DNA of 18,678 nt. It comes from Acidobacteriota bacterium (GTDB lineage Bacteria; Acidobacteriota; Blastocatellia; Pyrinomonadales; Pyrinomonadaceae). Made by a program: the position numbers and the translations under genes. Of the stretch, positions 8,768-14,944 are shown piece by piece. The notes beneath the pieces are model-generated. The model was not told where the DNA came from. It saw only the letters and a list, made by a program, of their open reading frames with translations, and did not search any database. Within the stretch, counting starts at the first letter, position 1, and the number at the start of each line of letters is the position of its first letter. The stretch is from positions 1 through 18,678 of the forward strand of contig JAEZJR010000316.1 of assembly GCA_023415725.1 (NCBI GenBank). Reading direction: 5' to 3'.

Positions 8768-8793
8768 AAAGGGGAGCCCGAAAGCTCCCCTTT
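8768..8793. terminator. Bidirectional intrinsic terminator
   Basis: AAAGGGGAGC and GCTCCCCTTT form a perfect 10-bp stem with a CCGAAA loop. The arm ends give TTTATT on the plus strand and TTTTTCTG on the minus strand. It lies between convergent genes (stops at 8737 and 8816) and serves both. Confidence 0.92.
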
Positions 8794-8815
8794 ATTCGTT
8801 CGGTCTCCCCGGTTC

Positions 8816-9727
8816 TTAATCCCTTCTTGTAACGACTCCCGAATCCACCGTCGCCCCCGACTTCGCGATCACCTGGAAGTGCATCTCGTCACCCGTAAAT
8901 TCCACCAGCATGAAGGAAAGGTCGGTGTCGAAACCTTTCGCGGTGATGGCGGAGCGGTCCTTCAGGTCGCCCTTGCGGATCTTACCGGCCGCGCCAGCGA
9001 CAAAGTAAGTGATCCCGTCCTGCGGCTTAACGCGTTCGTAAAAGTGGTCGTGCCCGGTGAAAACCACGTCGATGCCGTTATTCACGAAAAGCGGATGCAG
9101 CACCGTGCGCACGTCATCATCGGAACCGTGCCGACCGCCTGACGAATACGGCGGATGGTGGAAAAACGCGACCCGCCATTTGTTCGGGTCCTTAGCGAAC
9201 TGTTCGGTCAGCCAGTCGAGCTGTTTCTTGTCGAAGTAGTTGCTGTTCAAAGCGTAAAAGGAGACGCCATTGCGCTCGATACGGTAATACTCCTCGCCGT
9301 TCATATTGAACGGGGCATAGAAGCGTTGGTTCGCGGTGTCGTGGTTGCCGAGCGAGGCGTAGAACTTCACCCCGCGGTCGAGCAACGCTTTGTACGGCAA
9401 CTCGAACTTGTTCTTCATGTCCAGCGGAGCGTCCTTGCCGTAGATGTTGTCGCCGGTCAGCAGTACCGTGTCGAACGGGAACGTTAGTTGGTACTCGGCC
9501 ATCAGGTTGGCGAGATCGTATTGGTCTTTGCTCCCGCGCCCCGCGTCCCCGAAGACAGCCATCCGCAGCGAACCCTCACGCATCGGCAGCGTTACGGTTC
9601 GCGTCGGCGCCGTCTTAGCAGCTACGGCTTTGGCTTGAAGAGTCTGTGCCTGAGCCGGAGCAAGCGTAGCGGCCCCGCCCGCAAGAATTGAAATAACGAA
9701 TATAGAAATAAATTTATTACGAGTCAT
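8816..9727 (-). CDS. Secreted calcineurin-like metallophosphoesterase (purple acid phosphatase type)
   Basis: A 303-residue exported phosphoesterase with a two-metal active site. The signal peptide spans about residues 1-27 (cleavage near APAQAQ). All metallophosphoesterase motifs are present in order: G60-D61-AGRG, G92-D93-NIY96G, G127-N-H-D130, H190-H191-PPYSSG, and G225-H-D-H228-FYER. Use of GDNIY with a tyrosine and of HHPPYS is typical of the acid phosphatase 5/purple acid phosphatase branch, where the Tyr is an iron ligand. The natural substrate, probably an organic phosphate in the periplasm, is not evident. TAGGAG lies just before the ATG. The stop of the upstream gene is 18 bases away, so the two form an operon. 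Confidence 0.93.
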   Translation of the reverse strand: MTRNKFISIFVISILAGGAATLAPAQAQTLQAKAVAAKTAPTRTVTLPMREGSLRMAVFGDAGRGSKDQYDLANLMAEYQLTFPFDTVLLTGDNIYGKDAPLDMKNKFELPYKALLDRGVKFYASLGNHDTANQRFYAPFNMNGEEYYRIERNGVSFYALNSNYFDKKQLDWLTEQFAKDPNKWRVAFFHHPPYSSGGRHGSDDDVRTVLHPLFVNNGIDVVFTGHDHFYERVKPQDGITYFVAGAAGKIRKGDLKDRSAITAKGFDTDLSFMLVEFTGDEMHFQVIAKSGATVDSGVVTRRD

Positions 9728-9745
9728 GATCTCCTACCCCTTGTT

Positions 9746-10318
9746 CTATGGAAGTGCGTTCGTCATGTAATCGACGATCAGATGGTTTTCCCTGTCCACG
9801 AGCAGCAGACTCGTCCCGACGAAGCGGTAACGGATCTGTTTGGGAAGTTGCGGAAGCGCCAGCAGGAGCGTCGGCGGCATTTCAAGCAATTCCGCCGTCT
9901 CCGGGTACACCGCGTTCACCTTGACCGGCACTGAGGCGTTCTCTGCCTCCGCCAGCTCTTTCCGAAGCTGCATCCGGTCGCGGCCTTTATACAGTGCGGC
10001 GATCACGTCCCTGATATGCCGCTCGGCCTCGGGGGTGAAAATGTTGCCTTTGACCGCGCCTTTCCTCTCCGCGAGAACTTTTTGAAGAAGTGCGTTTTTA
10101 TGAGCGGCGATCTCCTCCGCGGTCGCTTGTTTCGAGAGCTTCGGCAATCCCTCTTCGATCTCTTCTCGACGCTGCGTGTATTCCTTCGCTCGGCTCTCAA
10201 ATTCGAGTGCGATCCGCTTGTCCGCGTCCGAAGCGGTCTGGGCGCTAACCAGCGACACGGCGCTAAAAATTATTACGAGGATGTAGCATTTCGCTACAGA
10301 TTTCTTTACGCATTCCAT
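9746..10318 (-). CDS. Secreted helical protein of unknown function
   Basis: Unrecognised 190-residue exported protein. The ATG at 10318 is selected because GGAGAA precedes it at good spacing and it begins a signal peptide (MECVKKSVAKC, hydrophobic YILVIIFSAVSLVSA, cleavage near SAQ). A 38-residue longer reading from 10432 would bury the signal. Residues about 32-125 are highly charged and helical, likely coiled coil (FESRAKEYTQRREEIEEGL; DRMQLRKELAEAE). The C-terminal 60 residues are different: PPTLLLALPQLPKQIRYRFVG, then LLLVDRENHLIVDYMTNALP. This looks like a conserved small domain ending in an NLIVD/NAxP-type tail. It is the first gene of an operon with the secreted metallophosphoesterase. 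Confidence 0.8.
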   Translation of the reverse strand: MECVKKSVAKCYILVIIFSAVSLVSAQTASDADKRIALEFESRAKEYTQRREEIEEGLPKLSKQATAEEIAAHKNALLQKVLAERKGAVKGNIFTPEAERHIRDVIAALYKGRDRMQLRKELAEAENASVPVKVNAVYPETAELLEMPPTLLLALPQLPKQIRYRFVGTSLLLVDRENHLIVDYMTNALP

Positions 10319-10354
10319 ACGTTGAATTCTCCGAAACGGTGATTTCGCAAGGCG

Positions 10355-10399
10355 CGTGCCGCTCAAATTTGGATTTTTGCCAGCATAGGCTGCGGCACG
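10355..10399. promoter_or_regulatory. Inverted repeat in the divergent intergenic region
   Basis: CGTGCCGC (10355-10362) and GCGGCACG (10392-10399) are exact reverse complements 29 bases apart. They lie between the divergent genes starting at 10318 (minus) and 10468 (plus). They could be paired operator half-sites or a hairpin in a leader. No strong promoter hexamers were recognised in this 149-base region. Confidence 0.3.
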
Positions 10400-10467
10400 G
10401 CACTTGCCACCAAGCGAGCGTAACTTCCACAAAGGAACAAGGTTTAGGCAGTTTCAGGGGGCAGTCT

Positions 10468-11400
10468 ATGTACACTTTCAAGCGGTTCAACGTAATTGGG
10501 ATCCTGGCCGTTCTGGCGTTTGTTGCGGGTCACGCGCAGGCACAAAAAGGTGCGAAGGCGGTTATGTGGTCGCCGGTGAAGGTCGAATCGCGCAACCTTT
10601 ACCACGGGGCGGGCGGCACGGCGATGCGGCCGGACCTTCGTCGCGTCACGTTCATAAAGAAAGACACCGGCGGGAACAATTTGAAATATCGGATCCGCGA
10701 CGCCAGAGGGCGCGAGTGGGTCGCTAAGATCGCAGACGAATCTCAGCCCGAGGTCGCTGCGAACCGCCTGCTCTGGGCGATCGGGTACCGTACCGAGATC
10801 GATTACCTTGCTCCGCGGCTCACGATCCCCGGAAAAGGGACTTTCACGAACGTACGATTGGAAGCCCGCCCTCGCGGCGTAGATCGCGATGCTCAATGGA
10901 ATTGGGACGACAACCCGTTCGTCGACACACGCGAGTTCAAGGGCCTTCGCGTGATGATGGCGCTGATCAACAACTGGGACCTGAAGGATTCGAACAACGC
11001 CATCCTACGCACGGGCGGTGAGGCCCAGTACATCGTGAGCGATCTCGGTTCCTCGTTCGGCAAGCTTCCGATCTCAAGCGCGTTCATCCTCAATCGCTTC
11101 GGGCGGAGCGTTAACGACCCCGCGGATTACGCTAAATCTACATTCCTGCACGGGGTCGAGGATGACGGCGAGGTGGACTTCTACTACAAGGCCAAAGGGA
11201 AGGACCTCCTGAAAGGGATCAGTGTGGAAGAAGCCCGGTGGGTCGGTTCGCTGCTGTCGCGGCTTTCGGACAGGCAGCTTCGCGACGCGTTCCGTGCGGC
11301 GAACTACAGTGCGGCGAACCAGAGATTGCTGGCGAGGGCTGTTAAGGCAAGAACAAATCAACTGGTCAGGCTTCCCGGATATTACGAGGCCAAGCGATAG
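10468..11400 (+). CDS. Secreted protein with a possible kinase-like (HipA/PI3K-type) fold
   Basis: A 310-residue exported protein without a confident family name. The ATG at 10468 follows AGGGGG at suitable spacing and opens a signal peptide (MYTFKRFN, core VIGILAVLAFVAG, cleavage near HAQAQ). Motifs in kinase order are visible: K87 in GREWVAK as possible ATP-anchoring lysine; E95 in PEVAANRLL as the helix-C glutamate; NNWDLKDSNNAIL (168-180), resembling the HipA/PI3K catalytic loop pattern D..N; and IVSDLGSSFG (189-198) as the metal-binding DxG. The C-terminal half is helical. Spacing is compatible with an atypical kinase, but similarity is motif-level only, and a pseudokinase or unrelated fold remains possible. 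It is monocistronic, with its own terminator. Confidence 0.72.
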   Translation: MYTFKRFNVIGILAVLAFVAGHAQAQKGAKAVMWSPVKVESRNLYHGAGGTAMRPDLRRVTFIKKDTGGNNLKYRIRDARGREWVAKIADESQPEVAANRLLWAIGYRTEIDYLAPRLTIPGKGTFTNVRLEARPRGVDRDAQWNWDDNPFVDTREFKGLRVMMALINNWDLKDSNNAILRTGGEAQYIVSDLGSSFGKLPISSAFILNRFGRSVNDPADYAKSTFLHGVEDDGEVDFYYKAKGKDLLKGISVEEARWVGSLLSRLSDRQLRDAFRAANYSAANQRLLARAVKARTNQLVRLPGYYEAKR

Positions 11401-11424
11401 TTGATCAGCAGGTATGTGACCGTG

Positions 11425-11454
11425 AAAAGAGAGGGACTCGCCGCCCTCTCTTTT
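11425..11454 (+). terminator. Intrinsic terminator of the kinase-like gene
   Basis: AAAAGAGAGGG and CCCTCTCTTTT pair over 11 bp around an eight-base loop, and the arm ends in TTTT, 25 bases after the stop. Confidence 0.9.
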
Positions 11455-11484
11455 ACTTGATTTGCCCTCTAATCCCGCTGGATT

Positions 11485-11494
11485 TTGCTACAAT
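11485..11494 (+). promoter_or_regulatory. Extended -10 promoter for the PAS/CxxC gene
   Basis: TTGCTACAAT is a TGn-TACAAT extended -10. Transcription would start near 11501, giving a leader of about 125 bases to the ATG at 11626. No -35 at standard spacing was seen. The long leader shows no recognisable riboswitch. Confidence 0.5.
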
Positions 11495-11625
11495 TTATTA
11501 ACGGCTGTCTGACTGATATCCCCTTCATCGCTCTGGATGTGCTGTAACACGAGTGCTTCCTTTTGAACGAAGTGCTGCGCGGCCGAGGCGATCCCCCGAT
11601 ATTCGCCTCTTCGAGAAAGTTAGAA

Positions 11626-12204
11626 ATGATATACAGCACTACTTCGAGCCTCGATGGCGATACCTATTCCTATGAACTGGATCGATCCGACCGGATCGTG
11701 CAATGCAGCGATAGCTGGGACAATTTCGCGTTGGACAATGACGGGCACCATCTGACCTTTGACCGGATAAAAGGTCAATCCATCTGGGATCACATAACGG
11801 ATGACAGGACCGTTGAGCTGTACCGCCGCATATTCGCCAGTGCTCGCTCCGGAACTCCCGTTCAGTTCTTTTTACGGTGTGATTCGCCGGCGATCAGGCG
11901 TCTGCTTCACGTGTCGGTGTCACCTACGATAGACGGAAATGTCCGAACGACGACGATGGTATTTCGGGCGGATGCTCGTACCCCGGTCGAGACCTTATCG
12001 TGCCGTGACGACGACACGCATGAAGGCGGATGCTACGACCTCTGCACCTGGTGCAACAAGCTTGAAGACGAGGGATGGGTGGAAGTTGAAGAGGTCGTGT
12101 CCAGGAGAAAGGACAAAGGGCTCGCATCCAGCCCCGCCGTTCGCGGATCGATATGTGATTCCTGTTACGATCGCATCGATCTGCAGATAAAAGCATCGGT
12201 ATGA
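11626..12204 (+). CDS. PAS-like sensor protein with C-terminal CxxC zinc-finger-like motif
   Basis: A 192-residue cytoplasmic protein. Residues about 13-118 look like a PAS domain: YSYELDRSDRIVQCSDSWDNF, then IKGQSIWDHITDDRTVELYRRIF, then a beta strand RRLLHVSVSPTIDGN. The C-terminal part carries C140-TWC143-NKLEDEGWVEVEEVV and, 34 residues on, C177-DSC180-YDRI. This is the ICAWCKxIRD...W..VE.Y...CPxC pattern known at the tails of many bacterial PAS or response-regulator proteins, probably binding zinc. The usual S-H-G before the second CxxC is altered here (VRGSICDSC). No kinase or output domain is attached, so it may pass its signal by binding a partner. The start is uncertain: a TTG at 11563 would add 21 residues, but the ATG leads directly into the domain. 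Confidence 0.75.
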   Translation: MIYSTTSSLDGDTYSYELDRSDRIVQCSDSWDNFALDNDGHHLTFDRIKGQSIWDHITDDRTVELYRRIFASARSGTPVQFFLRCDSPAIRRLLHVSVSPTIDGNVRTTTMVFRADARTPVETLSCRDDDTHEGGCYDLCTWCNKLEDEGWVEVEEVVSRRKDKGLASSPAVRGSICDSCYDRIDLQIKASV

Positions 12205-12208
12205 GTCA

Positions 12209-12238
12209 AAAAGAGCGGGCCTTCCGACCCGCTCTTTT
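12209..12238. terminator. Bidirectional intrinsic terminator
   Basis: AAAAGAGCGGG and CCCGCTCTTTT form a perfect 11-bp stem with an eight-base loop. There is a T run on the plus strand and TTTTT on the minus strand. It ends both the PAS/CxxC gene (5 bases upstream) and the convergent Spy-like gene. Confidence 0.92.
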
Positions 12239-12268
12239 GTTTACCTCTCGAATCTGCCGAACGTCTGA

Positions 12269-12820
12269 CTAGTTAACTTCCGAAGGCTTCGACTGGATGC
12301 GGTTTTGGCGGTTCTGCTTGCGCTCTTCGCGACGCTTCTGCATTTCGGCCTTGCGGGTCTCAAGCTGAGCTTTCTGCTCGGTCGTGAGAACTGCCAGGAC
12401 CTGCTGATGCACCTGCTCCATCTTCGCCTTGCGGGCTTCGCGGAACTGCTTCATCGTGGCCTTCTGCTCTTCGGTGATCGTGCCGCCGCTCTTGCGAGCT
12501 TCACGGATCGACTTCAGTGCTTCGAAGTCTGCCGGGTTTGGCTTGTTAGCCTCGTGGATGGCCTTGATCTGGGCCTTCTGGTCATCGGTGAGCTCGATCC
12601 CGCGAAGGAAGCCCATCCTCATTCCACGGCCGCCATGACGGCCTTCCATGCCGCGTCGGCCGTGTTTGCCGCCGCGTTTGCCAAATTTACGATCGCCTTT
12701 TTCGACCTTCTGCCCGTCCTGCGGAGCCGTGGTGGCCTCCTGAGCCGTAGCGAAAACCGAAAACGCGCCGATCGCGAATACTAGTGTCAATGAGGAGAAA
12801 ATCTTCGATCTGATTGCCAT
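12269..12820 (-). CDS. Spy/CpxP-like periplasmic LTxxQ-motif protein
   Basis: A 183-residue exported helical protein resembling Spy and CpxP, periplasmic ATP-independent chaperones or envelope-stress modulators. The signal peptide is residues about 1-26 (cleavage near ATAQE). Two family LTxxQ motifs are seen, LTDDQ (77-81) and LTTEQ (145-149), plus a variant ITEEQ (115-119). These are embedded in long amphipathic, Arg/Lys/Glu-rich helices. Between signal and helices lies an unusual Gly/Arg/His patch (residues about 46-70, e.g. KRGGKHGRRG and GRHGGRG) that might bind metal or anionic surfaces. AGAGGT lies six bases before the ATG. Upstream is a GTAAA-N5-GTAAA direct repeat, matching the CpxR box that controls spy and cpxP in enterobacteria. 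Confidence 0.88.
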   Translation of the reverse strand: MAIRSKIFSSLTLVFAIGAFSVFATAQEATTAPQDGQKVEKGDRKFGKRGGKHGRRGMEGRHGGRGMRMGFLRGIELTDDQKAQIKAIHEANKPNPADFEALKSIREARKSGGTITEEQKATMKQFREARKAKMEQVHQQVLAVLTTEQKAQLETRKAEMQKRREERKQNRQNRIQSKPSEVN

Positions 12821-12858
12821 TGTGGTACCTCTTGTAAAATCTCAAAGCCGTAGCTTTA

Positions 12859-12885
12859 CGTACACTTAGATGTACGCCGACGGCG
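12859..12885. promoter_or_regulatory. Two adjoining palindromes upstream of the Spy-like gene
   Basis: CGTACA-CTTAGA-TGTACG (12859-12876) is a perfect 6-bp inverted repeat. It overlaps by two bases CGCCG-A-CGGCG (12875-12885), another perfect one. They lie 39-65 bases before the Spy-like ATG, within its likely promoter or leader. They could be operators or a structured 5' leader. Confidence 0.4.
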
Positions 12886-12903
12886 TTTGGCCGAAAGTAT
12901 GCT

Positions 12904-12918
12904 GTAAAGAAATGTAAA
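12904..12918. promoter_or_regulatory. CpxR-box-like direct repeat GTAAA-N5-GTAAA
   Basis: GTAAA (12904-12908), GAAAT, GTAAA (12914-12918) exactly matches the GTAAA-N5-GTAAA pattern described for the enterobacterial response regulator CpxR. It is 84-98 bases upstream of the Spy/CpxP-like ATG and about 83 bases before dxs, so either could be the target. Whether this organism has a CpxR-like regulator is not known from the window. Confidence 0.45.
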
Positions 12919-12958
12919 AGCGGAAACGCCCCGTCGATTCGCGCTTTTAAGGTCTAAA

Positions 12959-12968
12959 TTGCTAGAAT
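12959..12968 (+). promoter_or_regulatory. Extended -10 promoter for the dxs operon
   Basis: TTGCTAGAAT is a TGn-TAGAAT extended -10. Transcription would start near 12975, about 26 bases before the dxs ATG, with AGGTGG (12985-12990) as ribosome site. No clear -35 is present. Confidence 0.5.
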
Positions 12969-13000
12969 CTGGTGTTTGTACGTTAGGTGGATTCGTTTGA

Positions 13001-14929
13001 ATGAGATTCTTGTCAGAGATCAACTCTCCCGCTGATCTGCGCCAGCTGCGCGTGGAGGACCTCCAGGAGGTCGCGGACGAGGTGCGCCAGTTCATCATCG
13101 ACACCTGTTCGCGTGTCGGCGGCCACACGGGTGCGAGCCTCGGTGCGGTCGAATTGGCGGTCGCCATGCATTACGTCTTCGACACGCCTAAGGACAGGCT
13201 GGTATGGGACGTCGGGCACCAGGCCTACGCCCACAAGATCCTGACGGGCCGGCGCGACCAGCTCCACACCATCAAGCAGGAGGGCGGGCTTTCCGGCTTC
13301 CTTCGCCGCGACGAATCGGAATACGACACTATCGGGGCCGGGCACGCCTCGACGTCGATCTCCGCCGCTCTCGGGATGGCGATCGCGCGCGACCGCAAGG
13401 GCGAGGATTTTCATGTTTGCGCATTGATCGGCGATTCGTCATTGGCCGGCGGCATGGCGATGGAAGCGATAAACCAGGCGGGACACCTTAAATCGAGGAT
13501 GGTCGTCCTGCTGAATGACAACGAGATGTCGATCGCCCCGGCGGTCGGCGCCTTGAGCCGCTACCTGAACCGCATAAAGGAGGCCCAGAGCTACCAACAC
13601 CTGAAAGAAGAGATCGGCGACGCTCTCGAGAGCGTTCCCGGTATCGGCGGGAAGCTCCGTCAGGCGGCAAAGTCGGTCAAAGATGCGATCGCGGCCGCGG
13701 TGCTGCCCGGAGCCCTGGTCAACGAGCTTGGATTCAAGTACATCGGTTACGTCGACGGGCACAACGTACCGATGCTCGTACGTGCCCTCGAGGAAGCGAA
13801 AAAGGTCGACGACGGACCCGTCATCGTGCACGCCCTCACCAACAAAGGCCACGGCTTCCCGAATCCCGAAAAGAACTACTACGCTTATCACGCGACCGGG
13901 CCGTTCGACCCGAAGACCGGGCTGCCTTACAAATCCAATAAAGTCGCTCCGCCGTCATATACGGAAGTGTTCGGCAACACCCTCTGCGAGTTGATGGAGA
14001 ATGACGAAAGGATCATCGCCCTCACCGCAGCGATGCCGGACGGGACGGGTATCGACAAAGCTCTTGAGAAATTCCCCGAACGTTCCTTCGACGTCGGGAT
14101 CGCAGAACAGCACGCGGTTACCTTCTGCGCCGGTATGGCGTGCGAGGGACTCAAGCCCGTCGCAGCGATATACTCGACCTTCCTGCAGCGCGGGTTCGAC
14201 CAGGTCGTCCACGACGTTTGCCTTCAGGAACTCGACGTCACGTTCGCGATGGACCGCGCCGGGATCGTCGGGGCGGACGGCCCGACGCACCACGGCCTGC
14301 TGGATATCACATACCTGCGCGGCTACCCGAACATCATATTGATGGCGCCGAAGGACGAAGCGGAGATTCGCGACATGATGCTCACCGCGATCGAATTCGA
14401 CGGCCCGGCAGCGCTTCGTTACCCGCGGGGCAGCGGTGTCGGCGCGGATATAACCGTTCCGCCTAAGAAACTCGAGATAGGCAAGGCGGAAGTGCTTCGC
14501 CGCGGCAGCGACGTCGCCATCGTCGGCTACGGTTCCATGGTGCAGCCGTCGGTCGATGCGGCCGCGAAGCTTGAAGCTAAGGGCATCGACGCGACCGTCG
14601 TGAACGCCAGGTTCGTAAAGCCCCTAGACGAGGAACTGATACTTTCGCTGGTAGAGGGACACAGGCTCATCGTCACGGTCGAGGAGGCTTACCTCGCGGG
14701 CGGGTTCGGATCGGCGGTGATGGAGCTTCTCGAAGAGCGCGGCCTGCTCGATAAAGTGAAGCTGGTCCGCATCGGCGTGCCCGACGAGATCGTCCCGCAC
14801 GGCGACCCGAAGAAACTTCTCGCCGGCTACGGCCTGGACGCCGACGGCATCGAACGGAAGGTCCTCGAAACGCTCGGCACCCTCGGCGAGCGCAAACCCG
14901 AGAAGCAGCGTCTAAGAGTTGTAAGGTAG
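13001..14929 (+). CDS. dxs: 1-deoxy-D-xylulose-5-phosphate synthase
   Basis: Thiamine-diphosphate enzyme joining pyruvate and glyceraldehyde 3-phosphate, the first step of the MEP isoprenoid pathway; cytoplasmic. At 642 residues it has the normal length. Features in order: GGHTGASLGAVELAVAMHYV (40-59), VWDVGHQAYAHKILTGR, the ThDP/Mg site G144-D145-SSLAGGMAMEAIN with ND173N174EMSIAP, TNKGHGF, and the catalytic-glutamate loop DVGIAE369QHAVTFCAGMA. Then come YSTFLQRGFDQVVHDVC, DRAGIVGADGPTHHG and the C-terminal transketolase domain (VVNARFVKPLDEELI). One deviation is GDS where most DXS proteins have GDG; the metal-binding Asp and Asn remain. AGGTGG precedes the ATG. The DsbA-like gene begins 15 bases after the stop, so dxs probably heads an operon with the oxidative-folding genes. 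Confidence 0.98.
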   Translation: MRFLSEINSPADLRQLRVEDLQEVADEVRQFIIDTCSRVGGHTGASLGAVELAVAMHYVFDTPKDRLVWDVGHQAYAHKILTGRRDQLHTIKQEGGLSGFLRRDESEYDTIGAGHASTSISAALGMAIARDRKGEDFHVCALIGDSSLAGGMAMEAINQAGHLKSRMVVLLNDNEMSIAPAVGALSRYLNRIKEAQSYQHLKEEIGDALESVPGIGGKLRQAAKSVKDAIAAAVLPGALVNELGFKYIGYVDGHNVPMLVRALEEAKKVDDGPVIVHALTNKGHGFPNPEKNYYAYHATGPFDPKTGLPYKSNKVAPPSYTEVFGNTLCELMENDERIIALTAAMPDGTGIDKALEKFPERSFDVGIAEQHAVTFCAGMACEGLKPVAAIYSTFLQRGFDQVVHDVCLQELDVTFAMDRAGIVGADGPTHHGLLDITYLRGYPNIILMAPKDEAEIRDMMLTAIEFDGPAALRYPRGSGVGADITVPPKKLEIGKAEVLRRGSDVAIVGYGSMVQPSVDAAAKLEAKGIDATVVNARFVKPLDEELILSLVEGHRLIVTVEEAYLAGGFGSAVMELLEERGLLDKVKLVRIGVPDEIVPHGDPKKLLAGYGLDADGIERKVLETLGTLGERKPEKQRLRVVR

Positions 14930-14944
14930 AAACGAAAACCCAGA

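Noticed and set aside
11563..11625. TTG start adding 21 residues to the PAS/CxxC protein
   Set aside because: No ribosome site before the TTG and the added residues look like translated leader; the ATG at 11626 was kept, with moderate certainty.
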